Source: JAAXIE01 sp965204245
GTDB lineage: Bacteria; Chloroflexota; Dehalococcoidia; Lucifugimonadales; JAAXIE01
Direction of reading: 5' to 3'
Length of the DNA stretch: 64,000 bases
Assembly (NCBI GenBank): GCA_965204245.1
Contig: CBDBED010000003.1
Span: forward strand, 186,001-250,000
Positions 9,969 to 19,387 of this stretch are shown one piece after another. The notes beneath the pieces were generated by a model. It was not told the origin of the DNA and ran no database searches. It saw only the letters and a program-made list of their open reading frames with translations. The first letter of the stretch is position 1. Each line of letters begins with the position of its first letter. Made by a program: the position numbers and the translations under genes.

Positions 9969-10842
9969 GCGGCGCCTGACAATGATCCGCAACTGGAGGC
10001 ACGAAGGGTCTGGGACGCTGAGAGAACGGAAGGAACCTCCTTGACTGGCGAAAGAGATGCCTCTAGCTGAATCTACGCTCTCCAGGTGGAGCCATCATCG
10101 GGCTGCGACGGCCTTCACGCAGGCTCACGTACCTAATCGTGAAGTCTTGGACGCCTGCAAGGGGATGTGGCAGTCAAGGTACAGGGTCTTCCACCGGCAT
10201 CCAGTGGGGTCCAATAGAGGCGCTTACAGATGAGCGGTCCTTCAGGCCCCACCTGACTGGACTCGAACTCAAAGGCGACCTAGACTAATACCGTGAAAGC
10301 CATGGAGCCCTCAGGCACACAACGAAGTCGGCCGACCCGTGGGTCGGATGTCCGAGGTCCGCAGCGCATGCCCTGCTCTTGACAGTTGGGCATATGGTCT
10401 GATTCCTGGGGAGCCGGCCCTGGAGGCCGATGAGTGCCGGATATGAGGACTGTCCCAAGAGCCCGCATCATAACCAAGCAGTAGGGACATTTAACCTCCG
10501 CTTACGGATGAACATAGACAGGCCCAGAATGAGGAAGCGACCGTGCCGGACTCCGATTTAGACACACCATTAGACATATCCACCGGATTTCTCCCCGAAA
10601 TCGCGGGATTTAGCTTTGAAAACGGGCTAGTTCTGAGACCTCTCACTCCCGCCGGCCCACTATGTTCGTCCTACTGGCGACGCCACTAATTTAATGACTA
10701 GCTTTTTTAATGACTAGCTTTCCTCAGTGGCTTCAGTGCGCCCCTGATATGATCATGCCCTGATGCTCTCCAAGCCCCACTTGCGTTGAAGCATTAGGAA
10801 TCTTGTAAGATAGTCAATGTCCTCAGACTATGGGAGGTAGTT
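9969..10842. other. 870-bp intergenic region
   Basis: No supportable gene on either strand. Notable only for the tandem duplication at 10690-10721 and for the ribosome site GGGAGG just before the CDGSH gene. The short minus-strand frame at 10280-10477 has no domain, ribosome site or codon bias to support it. Confidence 0.5.
10690..10721. repeat. 16-bp perfect tandem duplication
   Basis: TTTAATGACTAGCTTT occurs twice head to tail (10690-10705 and 10706-10721), about 120 bases before the CDGSH gene. It is AT-rich compared with its surroundings. No function can be assigned. Confidence 0.6.
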
Positions 10843-11514
10843 ATGGCTGAGAACTCTCCCAAGATTATTGTGGAGCATCACGGGCCCTACCGGGTGGTAG
10901 GAGGAGTGAGTCTCTCCCGCAAATCCCCCGTAATGTCGGAGCGCGGCGAACCTCTCACTTGGCAGAAGACGAGAACATACAACCTCCAAAGAAACTATGC
11001 CCTCTGCCGTTGCGGAAAGTCCTCCAATAAGCCCTTCTGCGACGATGCTCACGAGAGCGGAGGATTCGACGGCACTGAGACAGCCGACACCAGCAGTTTT
11101 GCAGAACGAGCCAAGAGCTATCCGGGCACAGGCATTGTGGTGAAGGACGACCGGTCGTTGTGCACCCATGCCGGTTTCTGTGGCACCCGCGCCACCAATG
11201 TCTGGAGGATGACCCGCCAGACGGAAGACACAGGCGTTCGCGCTCAAGTAATCGCCATGGTGGAGCGGTGCCCGTCAGGAGCCCTCACCTACAGCATCGC
11301 CCAAGACGGGCCCGACGTGGAGCCCGACCTGCCTCAAGGTATCTCCGTTACGCCGGATGGTCCTCTATGGGTCACTGGCAGCTTGCCCATTGAGCGGGTC
11401 GACGGCCAAACCTTGGAAGCCCGAAACCGGGTTGCCCTTTGTCGCTGTGGGGCATCCAAGAATAAGCCTCTCTGTGACGGGGCCCACACGGAGATCAGTT
11501 TCAAAGCGGAATAA
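10843..11514 (+). CDS. iron-sulfur protein with two CDGSH domains flanking a divergent ferredoxin domain
   Basis: A 223-residue soluble protein. The first CDGSH zinc-finger-like [2Fe-2S] site has ligands C55, C57, C66 and H70 (CRCGKSSNKPFCDDAH); the second has C200, C202, C211 and H215 (CRCGASKNKPLCDGAH). Between them, residues about 95-155 form a divergent 4Fe-4S mono-cluster ferredoxin region with Cys in LCTHAGFCG and ERCPSGAL. CDGSH proteins bind redox-active, transferable 2Fe-2S clusters with three Cys and one His. The architecture is known from bacterial annotation, but its partner and reaction are not settled. The start ATG follows GGGAGG at a 5-base spacing. It lies just upstream of asnS but is not obviously related. 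Confidence 0.88.
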   Translation: MAENSPKIIVEHHGPYRVVGGVSLSRKSPVMSERGEPLTWQKTRTYNLQRNYALCRCGKSSNKPFCDDAHESGGFDGTETADTSSFAERAKSYPGTGIVVKDDRSLCTHAGFCGTRATNVWRMTRQTEDTGVRAQVIAMVERCPSGALTYSIAQDGPDVEPDLPQGISVTPDGPLWVTGSLPIERVDGQTLEARNRVALCRCGASKNKPLCDGAHTEISFKAE

Positions 11515-11553
11515 TGTCATTGCTTTTGATGTGCGCCCATGGAGGTGCGTAAC

Positions 11554-12942
11554 ATGATTCAACGGTCGAAGATCCACGAACTTCTTTCCCGGGAGTCCGC
11601 GGGAGGCGAGGTGCTCATCCATGGTTGGGTGAAAACGAAACGGTCCTCCAAAACGGTTTCCTTTTTACAAGTGAATGACGGGTCTACCTTGGCCGATATT
11701 CAGGTGGTCGTAGACCAAGACCACCCGGACCACGCGCTGATGGACTCGCTCAACACTGGTTGCAGCGTCAGCGTCCAAGGCACTTTGGTGGAGTCGCAGG
11801 GGAAGAACCAGCGCTATGAAGTCACTGCCCATGGCTTGGAGATGATGGGCCAAGCCGATGCCGAGGAATATCCGCTTCAGAAGAAGCGTCACACATTGGA
11901 ATTCCTACGGGATATCGCTCACCTCAGGCCGCGGACCAATACCTTCGGCGCGATGGCACGGGTACGTAGCTCGCTGGCTTTCGCAGTACATTCCTTTTTC
12001 CAGCAGCGGGGTTATATTTACCTGCATGCACCCATCATCACTGCCAGCGATGCCGAGGGGGCTGGGGCGATGTTTCGGGTTACGACGTTGGACTTGGATG
12101 ACGTCCCAATGAGGGACGGGGCAGTGGATAGCGACGCCGACTTTTTTGGAAAACCTGCGTTCCTGACTGTCAGCGGCCAGTTGGAGGCGGAGATTTTCGC
12201 GCTCGCCCTGTCAGACGTGTACACCTTCGGACCAACCTTTCGGGCCGAGAACTCCAACACCTCGCGGCACCTCGCAGAGTTCTGGATGGTGGAGCCGGAA
12301 GTTGCCTTTTGTGACTTGGATGATTTGGCCAGCCTCGCAGAGGACTTTCTCAAGTATCTCTTTTCCTATGTGCTCGAGCAGTGTCCGGAGGACATGGAAT
12401 TCTTCAACAAGTGGTTTGAACCCACTGCCATCGAGACCCTCCAAGGTATCGTCGACTCCAAGTTCGAGCGCATCACTTACACAGAAGCCGTAGACCTGCT
12501 CAAGGCTTCGGGAGAGAGCTTCGAATTCCCCGTGGAGTGGGGTAGCGACCTCCAGTCAGAACACGAGCGATACTTAACTGAGAAGAAAATTGGGAGGCCT
12601 GTAATCGTCACTGATTACCCCAAGGAAATAAAGGCCTTCTACATGCGTCTGAACGATGATGACCGGACGGTCAGGGCAATGGATGTTCTCGTGCCTCGAA
12701 TCGGGGAGATCATTGGCGGCAGCCAGCGCGAGGAGAGGCATGATCTGCTGCTAGAGCGTATGAAGCAGGCAGGCCTGTCGGAAGAAAATTATTGGTGGTA
12801 CCTAGAACTTCGCCGGTTCGGAACCGTTCCCCATTCAGGCTTTGGGCTGGGGTTCGAGCGTACCGTGCAGTTCGTTACCGGCATGCAGAACATCCGGGAT
12901 GTGGTCGCTTTTCCTAGGACCCCGCGCAGGGCGGAGTTCTAG
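11554..12942 (+). CDS. asnS: asparaginyl-tRNA synthetase
   Basis: A 462-residue class IIb aminoacyl-tRNA synthetase that charges tRNA-Asn with asparagine. The N-terminal OB-fold anticodon-binding domain (residues 1-105, with EVLIHGWVKTKR) precedes the catalytic core. Motif 2 is FGPTFRAENSNTSRHLAEFW and motif 3 is GFGLGFERTVQF near the C terminus, which ends NIRDVVAFPRTPRRAEF as is usual for AsnRS. An upstream in-frame ATG at 11539 exists, but GGAGGT at 11541-11546 sits 7 bases before ATG 11554, so the later start is chosen. glnS follows 42 bases after the stop, so the two may be co-transcribed. Confidence 0.96.
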   Translation: MIQRSKIHELLSRESAGGEVLIHGWVKTKRSSKTVSFLQVNDGSTLADIQVVVDQDHPDHALMDSLNTGCSVSVQGTLVESQGKNQRYEVTAHGLEMMGQADAEEYPLQKKRHTLEFLRDIAHLRPRTNTFGAMARVRSSLAFAVHSFFQQRGYIYLHAPIITASDAEGAGAMFRVTTLDLDDVPMRDGAVDSDADFFGKPAFLTVSGQLEAEIFALALSDVYTFGPTFRAENSNTSRHLAEFWMVEPEVAFCDLDDLASLAEDFLKYLFSYVLEQCPEDMEFFNKWFEPTAIETLQGIVDSKFERITYTEAVDLLKASGESFEFPVEWGSDLQSEHERYLTEKKIGRPVIVTDYPKEIKAFYMRLNDDDRTVRAMDVLVPRIGEIIGGSQREERHDLLLERMKQAGLSEENYWWYLELRRFGTVPHSGFGLGFERTVQFVTGMQNIRDVVAFPRTPRRAEF

Positions 12943-12984
12943 CAGGTCACGCCCATACCTAAGTTGAAGACGGAAGGCTAACGA

Positions 12985-14679
12985 ATGGTTTCCAATAGCC
13001 AAGAGGCGACCCAGGACTTCGTCAGGAGCATCGTAAGAGAGGACTTGGCGAACAATAAGAACGAAGGAAAGGTGGTCACTCGCTTCCCGCCGGAACCCAA
13101 CGGGTACCTGCACATTGGTCACGCAAAATCGGCCCAGTTGAACTTCGGCTTGGCGGCAGAGTTCGGTGGAAGGTGTCATCTCCGCTTCGACGACACTAAT
13201 CCTGACAAAGAATCAGTGGAATATGTTGAGTCCATCATCCGCGATGTGCGCTGGCTGGGCTGGGACTGGGGCGAGTGCCTCTTCTATGCATCCGACTATT
13301 TCGACCAGCTTTATGAATTCGCCCTCTGTCTAGTCAAGTCTAGCAAGGCCTATGTAGACGATCTCACGCCTGAGCAGGTGCGTGAATACCGGGGAACACT
13401 GACAGGCCCAGGAAAAGAGAGCCCGTACCGCAATCGCTCCGTGGAGGAAAACCTGCGACTGTTCGAAGGGATGCGGGCCGGGGAGTTTCAGGAAGGGTCC
13501 AGAGTGCTACGGGCCAAGATCGACATGTCCTCGGGCAATATCAATATGCGCGATCCTGTTCTCTATCGCATCCTGAAGACCGCCCACCATCGAACCGGGG
13601 ATAATTGGTGCATATACCCAATGTACGACTTCGCCCATGGGCAATCGGACTCCATCGAAGGAGTCACCCACTCCATTTGCACTATGGAATACGAAGACCA
13701 CCGCCCCTTATACGACTGGTTTTTAGAAGAGATTGGTATCTACCACCCTCAACAAATCGAGTTTGCCCGCTTGAACCTGAGCAACACCGTCCTCAGCAAG
13801 CGTCGACTCCTCTCTTTGGTCGAAAGTGGCGACGTGGGCGGATGGGACGACCCACGCATGCCCACGATCTCGGGGTTGCGACGCCGGGGCTATACGCCGG
13901 AAGCCATCCGCAGTTTCTGCGAGCGCATTGGTGTTGCGAAGCGCGCCACTACAGTGGATATCGCCCATCTGGAGCACTGCCTGCGGGAGGACCTGAACGA
14001 GCGCGCTCCACGGGCTATGGCCGTGCTGCGTCCGCTTAGAGTTGTCATAGACAACTACCCTGAAGGGCAGACTGAGGAACTGGAGGCAGTGAACAATCCG
14101 GAAGATGAAAGCATGGGTACTCGTGCTGTACCTTTCTCCAGAATCCTGTACGTGGAGCAGGATGACTTTCGTGAGGAGCCGCCTCGTAACTTCTACCGGC
14201 TGGCTCCAGGCAACGAGGTGAGGTTGCGATACGGGTACTTCATCACGTGCAATAGCGTGGTAAAGGACCCGGAGACAGGTGAGGTAACCGAGCTACACTG
14301 CACCTACGACCCTGAAACCCGTGGAGGCCACGCTCCCGATGGCAGACGGGTCCGGGGCACCATTCACTGGGTATCAGCACAGCACGCCGTACACGCCACG
14401 GTGCGGCTCTACGAGCACCTGTTTTCCGTAGAGAAACCCGATGAGTTGGGGGGCGATTTCCGTGACGCCCTCAACCCTCAATCGATACAGACTCTGACGG
14501 GCTGTTTCGTGGAGCCAAGCTTCGCCAGTGCTGCCCCTGGAGCAACCTATCAGTTCGAGAGGCTGGGCTACTTCTGCATCGACTCGGTAGATTCAAGGCC
14601 AGACGCCTTGGTGTTCAACCGAGCCGTTTCGCTCCGGGATACGTGGGCCCGGATAGAGCGCTCCCAACAGGCTGGTTAG
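12985..14679 (+). CDS. glnS: glutaminyl-tRNA synthetase
   Basis: A 564-residue class I enzyme, close to the usual bacterial GlnRS length, that charges tRNA-Gln directly. The HIGH motif is in PNGYLHIGHAKS, and the KMSKS equivalent is VLSKRRL. The acceptor-binding region (LRFDDTNPDKE) and the C-terminal anticodon-binding beta-barrels (LHCTYDPETRGG) are present. With asnS next door, this organism charges Asn and Gln tRNAs directly and does not rely only on amidotransferase routes. Confidence 0.96.
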   Translation: MVSNSQEATQDFVRSIVREDLANNKNEGKVVTRFPPEPNGYLHIGHAKSAQLNFGLAAEFGGRCHLRFDDTNPDKESVEYVESIIRDVRWLGWDWGECLFYASDYFDQLYEFALCLVKSSKAYVDDLTPEQVREYRGTLTGPGKESPYRNRSVEENLRLFEGMRAGEFQEGSRVLRAKIDMSSGNINMRDPVLYRILKTAHHRTGDNWCIYPMYDFAHGQSDSIEGVTHSICTMEYEDHRPLYDWFLEEIGIYHPQQIEFARLNLSNTVLSKRRLLSLVESGDVGGWDDPRMPTISGLRRRGYTPEAIRSFCERIGVAKRATTVDIAHLEHCLREDLNERAPRAMAVLRPLRVVIDNYPEGQTEELEAVNNPEDESMGTRAVPFSRILYVEQDDFREEPPRNFYRLAPGNEVRLRYGYFITCNSVVKDPETGEVTELHCTYDPETRGGHAPDGRRVRGTIHWVSAQHAVHATVRLYEHLFSVEKPDELGGDFRDALNPQSIQTLTGCFVEPSFASAAPGATYQFERLGYFCIDSVDSRPDALVFNRAVSLRDTWARIERSQQAG

Positions 14680-14882
14680 CGAAGGGTCACTTTCCGGGGC
14701 TTGTTTTCCGGGGAGCCTAAATCCCATTACGAGTCCTTCCCATCATTCAAGCCTCTCTGTTCTCCAGGTTGAATGCGTTGCTGGACAACAAGGGGAGCAA
14801 GCTCTATCCTTCCGCTTAACTGGATGTGTCTCAAGTGTTGGCTTAGGGCATCATTCCCCACTTGAACAACGGAGGCCAAAAC

Positions 14883-16685
14883 ATGGTTAGCACCACGCGC
14901 GCAAATGAGTTGGAACAAGGCGGTTTTACCAAGCCACCCACGGGACGACCAGTGGTGTATGCCACTGAAGGGGTCATCTCCAGCGGGCATTATCTGACTT
15001 CGATTGCGGGTATGCGGATGCTGCTGAGCGGTGGCAATGCTTTCGATGCCTTGGTGGCCGCCGGGTTTGCTGCCGCAGTGGTGGAGCCCATCGCGTCGTA
15101 TTCACTCGCAGCCGAAGGCGTGTTCATGCTTTACCATCCGGCCAGCGGGGACCTACTCTCGCTGAGCGGTCAGGGGACCGCTCCTGCTGCTGCAACGGCG
15201 GACTTCTACAAGTCCCGTGGTCACGAGAGAATTCCGACCGGTCCTGGGCCTGATGCGCCTCTCTCCTTTACAGTGCCCGCCGTGGTAGAAGGTTTCCTCG
15301 CCCTGCAGGAGAGGTATGGCGTCAAGTCTGTTGGCGAGGTGCTGGCACCTGCGATTTACTATGCTGAACACGGGATACCCCATTATGAATATATGCTGGA
15401 GCGCCTCCACTCGCCGGCCACGCATCAGCAGTTCGATGCCTTCCCACCGGGTGGCTGGGATGTCTTCTATGAGAACAGGCAGGTGCCGCAGCCCGGCGCG
15501 CTGATGGTGCAGAAGGGGCTTGGGAATACTCTGAACGCTATGGCACGCAGCGCAGCCTCCGCAGCTTCCCGAGTCGATGGGGTACGGGCGGCGCGTCACG
15601 CCTTCTATGAGGGAGAGGTTGCCCAGACTATTGTCGCGTGCTCTCAGAGAGTGGGTGGGATTCTCAGTCTGGAAGATTTGGCCAACTATCGAGCGAAGTT
15701 TGAAGAGCCTGCGTTGGGCTCTTTCCGTGGCTACGATATCTGGGGCCAGGGTGCTTGGACGCAAGGGCCCATTCTGATGCAGGCCATGAACATGCTGGAG
15801 CCGATGGACCTAGTGTCCATGGGCCATAACTCTGCTACTTATATCCATACAATCACAGAGGCGTTGAAGCTGGCCATTGCGGACCGGGAGGCCTACTATG
15901 GCGATCCCGACTTCTCGGATATCCCTCTTCAGGCTATGCTCTCCAAGGACTATGCCCGGGAGAGGGCGGCTCTGATCGACTCCCATCGGGCTAGCCCGGA
16001 CCTTCCCCCTCCAGGGGATCCCCGCCGTGGTTCGAGACTCGCGAATGGAGCGACTCCGCATGCCGGCCTAGTTGGCAGTGCAGCAGGCGATGGCGACGGT
16101 GCTGCAGACGGCACCACCCACGTATCCTCTCTGGACCGCGAGGGCAACATGGTGTGCGGCACCATCAGTGGCGGGGCTTTCGGCAAGTCGGTGTTCTTCC
16201 CGGAAATTGGCTGCGCCCTGAGCACCCGCATCGAGATGTTCAATTGCGAGCAGGGACATCCCAACGTAGTTGAGCCGGGGAAACGCCCTCGGACCACATT
16301 AATCAATTACCTCGTGGGGAAGAACGGGAAGCCGACTATGACCATTGGTTGCCCGGGCGGCGACAACCAGGCACAGGCTAATCTGCAGATAATGCTCAAC
16401 GTTTTGGTGTGGGGCATGAACCCGCAGGAGGCCATTGAGGCTCCACGTTTCTCCAGCCAGAGCTTCGTCAACTCCTTCTATCCTCATGTGCATTATCCGG
16501 GGAGGCTTGACCTAGAGGCCGGGATACCCGAGAGCACGGCGGAAGAGTTGAGGGACTTGGGCCACAAGATCAGTAGGGCAACGGTATGCGGTATGGGGGC
16601 CACGGTGTCGCACAACGACCCGGACACCGGCACTCTCAGTAGCGGAGGCGATCCCCGCCGGGCATGCTACGCAATAGGCTGGTAG
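14883..16685 (+). CDS. gamma-glutamyltransferase family protein
   Basis: A 600-residue Ntn-hydrolase. These enzymes self-cleave before a Thr that then acts as nucleophile in hydrolysis or transfer of gamma-glutamyl groups. The Thr is T411 in ADGTTHVSSLDREGN. Other family features are the N-terminal GGNAFDALVA and the C-terminal PGGDNQAQANLQ segment. No signal peptide is visible, so it is probably cytoplasmic, unlike classical periplasmic Ggt. An upstream TTG (14862) is in frame, but GGAGG at 14871-14875 fits ATG 14883. Cytosolic homologues are often annotated as oxamate amidohydrolase or cephalosporin acylase, so the substrate is uncertain. Confidence 0.9.
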   Translation: MVSTTRANELEQGGFTKPPTGRPVVYATEGVISSGHYLTSIAGMRMLLSGGNAFDALVAAGFAAAVVEPIASYSLAAEGVFMLYHPASGDLLSLSGQGTAPAAATADFYKSRGHERIPTGPGPDAPLSFTVPAVVEGFLALQERYGVKSVGEVLAPAIYYAEHGIPHYEYMLERLHSPATHQQFDAFPPGGWDVFYENRQVPQPGALMVQKGLGNTLNAMARSAASAASRVDGVRAARHAFYEGEVAQTIVACSQRVGGILSLEDLANYRAKFEEPALGSFRGYDIWGQGAWTQGPILMQAMNMLEPMDLVSMGHNSATYIHTITEALKLAIADREAYYGDPDFSDIPLQAMLSKDYARERAALIDSHRASPDLPPPGDPRRGSRLANGATPHAGLVGSAAGDGDGAADGTTHVSSLDREGNMVCGTISGGAFGKSVFFPEIGCALSTRIEMFNCEQGHPNVVEPGKRPRTTLINYLVGKNGKPTMTIGCPGGDNQAQANLQIMLNVLVWGMNPQEAIEAPRFSSQSFVNSFYPHVHYPGRLDLEAGIPESTAEELRDLGHKISRATVCGMGATVSHNDPDTGTLSSGGDPRRACYAIGW

Positions 16686-16718
16686 CGCCTTCTAGTTGGG
16701 AGAGGGGGGGTAGGCAGT

Positions 16719-17822
16719 CTACCCCCACATTCGTCGGGCGGTCTCAACTACCAGTTCCAGCTTGCGTTTCTGGTCGTCGGAGGTAATCAGGTTACCTTGG
16801 GCCACGGAGGCGAAGCCGCACTGAGGGCTGAGGGCTAGGTCATCCATATCGACGTAGCGCGATGCTTCTTCTATGCGGCGCATCAGCAGGTCGGGGGACT
16901 CCAGCGGGGCATCTTTGGTGGTGACGAGGCCCAGGACTATCGTTTTCCCTTTAGGCATGAAGCGCAGGGGTGCAAAGCCTCCAGCGCGTTCGGTGTCGTA
17001 CTCCAGCAGGTAGCGGTCCACATCCAGCAGACTGAACATCTTCTCTGCGATGGGCTCGTAGTCTCCATCGGCCTGCCACCGGCTCTGATTGTTGCCACGG
17101 CAGACATGGAAGGCGATGATGGCGCCCCTGCGGTCGATGCCCTGAACACAGGCTTGATCGGCGGCCAGTGTTTCGTCGAGTTCCGCCTCCAAGGCTGCGC
17201 TATCCGCGGCCCACTGCTGGCGCAGACGCTGGTCACAAAATCGCATGGGGTAGTTTGGGGCGTCCAACTGTATGTAGGCCGCACCATCATCGATGGCCGC
17301 TTGTATTTCAGCGCGAATGATGTTGGCCAACTCTTGATGAAGTTCCTGCGAGTTGGCGTAGAACTGGTCGGTGATGCCCTCGCGGAACCCGCCGAATCCC
17401 AGCATGGATGGGGTGGGCATGGTGATTTTGAAGGGACCGGGGGAGTGCTGCTTCAAGAAGGCGATTTCGTGGTCCGTGAAGCGTTGGGCTTGTAGCTTTG
17501 AGGCCACGACCCGTACGGTGGTGGGCAACATGCCTGCACGGGGACCATGCCATTCCCGCAGTAAGGACTCTTCGCTGGGGCGGAAGCCTTGAATGGCGTC
17601 AGCGGGGCCGGTCAGAAAGGAGCCCCGGCGCAACTCGCCGTCGCTGTATATTTCCATGCCCACAGACTGGAATAGACTCAAGGCCCGCAGGACGGCGTTA
17701 TCCTCTATCGCCCGCAGTTGTTCGAGGCTGCTGACGCCCTGTTCGTATGCTTCACGAGCTGCGAGCACGTCGGGTGGGCGCAAGAGGCTGCCTACTTGGT
17801 CGGCTCTGAAGGGTGATGCCAT
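16719..17822 (-). CDS. cobalamin-independent methionine synthase C-terminal domain-like protein (MetE/YxjG family)
   Basis: A 367-residue protein corresponding to the catalytic C-terminal barrel of MetE alone. It starts FRADQVGSLLRP as in YxjG-type proteins. Candidate zinc/thiolate residues are His and Cys in IAFHVCRGNN and the distal Cys in LSPQCGFAS. The family transfers methyl groups to thiols (homocysteine in MetE); stand-alone forms may use other methyl donors. ATG follows GGAGGTAAG. It is read convergently with the gamma-glutamyltransferase gene and lies 36 bases downstream of the deaminase gene on the same strand, so the two may form one transcript. Confidence 0.88.
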   Translation of the reverse strand: MASPFRADQVGSLLRPPDVLAAREAYEQGVSSLEQLRAIEDNAVLRALSLFQSVGMEIYSDGELRRGSFLTGPADAIQGFRPSEESLLREWHGPRAGMLPTTVRVVASKLQAQRFTDHEIAFLKQHSPGPFKITMPTPSMLGFGGFREGITDQFYANSQELHQELANIIRAEIQAAIDDGAAYIQLDAPNYPMRFCDQRLRQQWAADSAALEAELDETLAADQACVQGIDRRGAIIAFHVCRGNNQSRWQADGDYEPIAEKMFSLLDVDRYLLEYDTERAGGFAPLRFMPKGKTIVLGLVTTKDAPLESPDLLMRRIEEASRYVDMDDLALSPQCGFASVAQGNLITSDDQKRKLELVVETARRMWG

Positions 17823-17858
17823 TGCTGCTTACCTCCGAACAGGTGGCGATGTGGAGGA

Positions 17859-18296
17859 TTAGTAGCGGACCTCACGGGACTCATTTTCCAGGATGCCATC
17901 GATGATTTCTATTTGCCCGTTCTGTCCGGCCATTCCAACCAACAGCTCCATGCGATAGTCCCCGTATATGTTGGCGGAGCCGATGGGCCGAGCACCGATG
18001 ACAACGGTGCGGATGCCGCAGGCCATGATGGCCCCGCAACACATGGGGCATGGCTGGAACGTGGTGTAGAGAACGCAGTCGCTGAGGTCGTCCCGTTCCA
18101 AGGCGGGTCCGGCCTCTCGGATGGCGACGGTCTCTGCGTGAGCCGTAGGGTCGTGAGTGGCGGTCACCAAGTTACGGCCTCGGGCGATGATTTCCCCGTC
18201 ACGGACAATCACCGTGCCCACGCCGAGATTGCCTTCATCACGTCCCTTGTGGGCTTCAGCCAGGGCCTCCCGCATGTGGCGTTCGTGCTGTTCCAA
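17859..18296 (-). CDS. nucleoside deaminase (CMP/dCMP deaminase-type zinc protein)
   Basis: A 145-residue cytidine-deaminase-fold protein with the zinc/proton-shuttle motif HAE in DPTAHAETVAI and PCPMC in TTFQPCPMCCGAI. Family members deaminate guanine, cytosine or tRNA adenosine. The order and length fit guanine/cytosine-type deaminases better than TadA, but this is not decisive. The start is TTG, supported by AAGGAG 5 bases upstream. It heads a probable two-gene unit with the MetE-like gene. Confidence 0.88.
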   Translation of the reverse strand: MEQHERHMREALAEAHKGRDEGNLGVGTVIVRDGEIIARGRNLVTATHDPTAHAETVAIREAGPALERDDLSDCVLYTTFQPCPMCCGAIMACGIRTVVIGARPIGSANIYGDYRMELLVGMAGQNGQIEIIDGILENESREVRY

Positions 18297-18344
18297 AGCT
18301 TCTCCTTACTTAGAGGGTGTACCTTCGTTGCCCACCAAGAAGGT

Positions 18345-18890
18345 CTACTTTTCCGCGCAGTCAGGTCGGTGGAATCCTTCATCAGTTTCCCAGTTATAAC
18401 AGACATGCCATGGAGTGTAGTATTTTTCTGTAGTTGCGCCCATGATGATACCAGCAAGGAACTTCCTGCCTATCGCGTCAGCTGCGCATGGCATGTTGAT
18501 GTGGAAGGTGGGCCAAGGACCGACTTCATCTCGATGGTATTTCCCCATACTCGTGGTTACCCAAGCTAGCAAAGAAAGCGCGGATATGTCACAGGATGGG
18601 TCATCGAAGGGGTGCCCTTTCGTGGGCTCTCCAAGTGACGTGTCGTTCGTTCCCCCATAGAACGCTTTGGCCACAATCTCTCCCCAAAGCTCATGTATCC
18701 CATCAACGATGATGCCGGGGAGGCGCCAATATGCTTGGATACGCGTATCGTAGATGCAGATGCGAGCTTGGTCTGCGTCTTCATAATTCTCCTCGTCGTC
18801 GTCCTCGTAAATCACGAGTACAGCATCCTCTCGGTAGCTAGGCTCCTCGTTCTTGTGCCTATCATCATTCATAGTAGTTTGGCCTTTCAT
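18345..18890 (-). CDS. hypothetical acidic protein
   Basis: A 181-residue soluble protein with an acidic N terminus (YEDDDEENYEDADQ at residues about 29-42) and a WRLPGIIVDGIHELWGE segment. No known domain was recognised and there are no membrane segments. A second ATG six codons in (18872) is an alternative start. It shares orientation with the next small gene, 42 bases away, and with the deaminase downstream. Function unknown. Confidence 0.6.
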   Translation of the reverse strand: MKGQTTMNDDRHKNEEPSYREDAVLVIYEDDDEENYEDADQARICIYDTRIQAYWRLPGIIVDGIHELWGEIVAKAFYGGTNDTSLGEPTKGHPFDDPSCDISALSLLAWVTTSMGKYHRDEVGPWPTFHINMPCAADAIGRKFLAGIIMGATTEKYYTPWHVCYNWETDEGFHRPDCAEK

Positions 18891-18932
18891 GGCTTTTGCG
18901 ATACTTAGAAAGGCAGGAGTCGCCCACTCGGG

Positions 18933-19262
18933 TCAGATGATGCCTTCGTCGGAGAAGAACTGCTTGTCCCAATCGGGGTTGGGCTTGTTGAGGAGGCGGC
19001 TAGTGTGGAGGTGGCAGGCTCGACTCCAGAGTCCCAAAACTATCTGGTCGAGAATTTCGCTGGGCAGGCGGACGCGCTGACCGGTCTCTGCAGCCAGCCA
19101 TTCCTGGTATCCGGCGCTAAGGAACTCGACAAAGAAGGGAGAGGGTTCCTCGCCGTCCCATGAGGCGGCCTCAAGAAGGGTGGGGGGTATATCGGAGCAG
19201 AGGATGTTGGGCTGCTCCATGGCTAAAGCCATGTACTCATTCTGGTTGTGGGGGTTCAGCAT
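18933..19262 (-). CDS. hypothetical protein
   Basis: A 109-residue soluble protein (MLNPHNQNEYMALAMEQPN at its start) with no recognised domain. The ATG follows a purine-rich GGAAGGGTGAGGG stretch that could act as a ribosome site. It is followed on the same strand by the acidic hypothetical gene. Function unknown. Confidence 0.55.
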   Translation of the reverse strand: MLNPHNQNEYMALAMEQPNILCSDIPPTLLEAASWDGEEPSPFFVEFLSAGYQEWLAAETGQRVRLPSEILDQIVLGLWSRACHLHTSRLLNKPNPDWDKQFFSDEGII

Positions 19263-19341
19263 CCCTCACCCTTCCTGCGATCTATTACCGTACATTGGTC
19301 GGGAATTCATCAAGTGCAACTCGACTGGTCGACGGACAAAA

Positions 19342-19376
19342 CAAGCCCCGGCCTTCTAGAATCGGGCCGGGGCTTG
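19342..19376 (-). terminator. intrinsic terminator of the NHL-repeat gene
   Basis: A perfect 12-bp stem (19342-19353 with 19365-19376) and an 11-base loop, starting 12 bases after the stop of the NHL gene. On the minus strand it is followed by TTTTGT, as expected of a rho-independent terminator. Confidence 0.8.
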
Positions 19377-19387
19377 CTGACTTGTCC

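Noticed and set aside
10280..10477. 65-residue minus-strand frame in the 870-bp gap
   Set aside because: No ribosome site, no domain, and biased composition.
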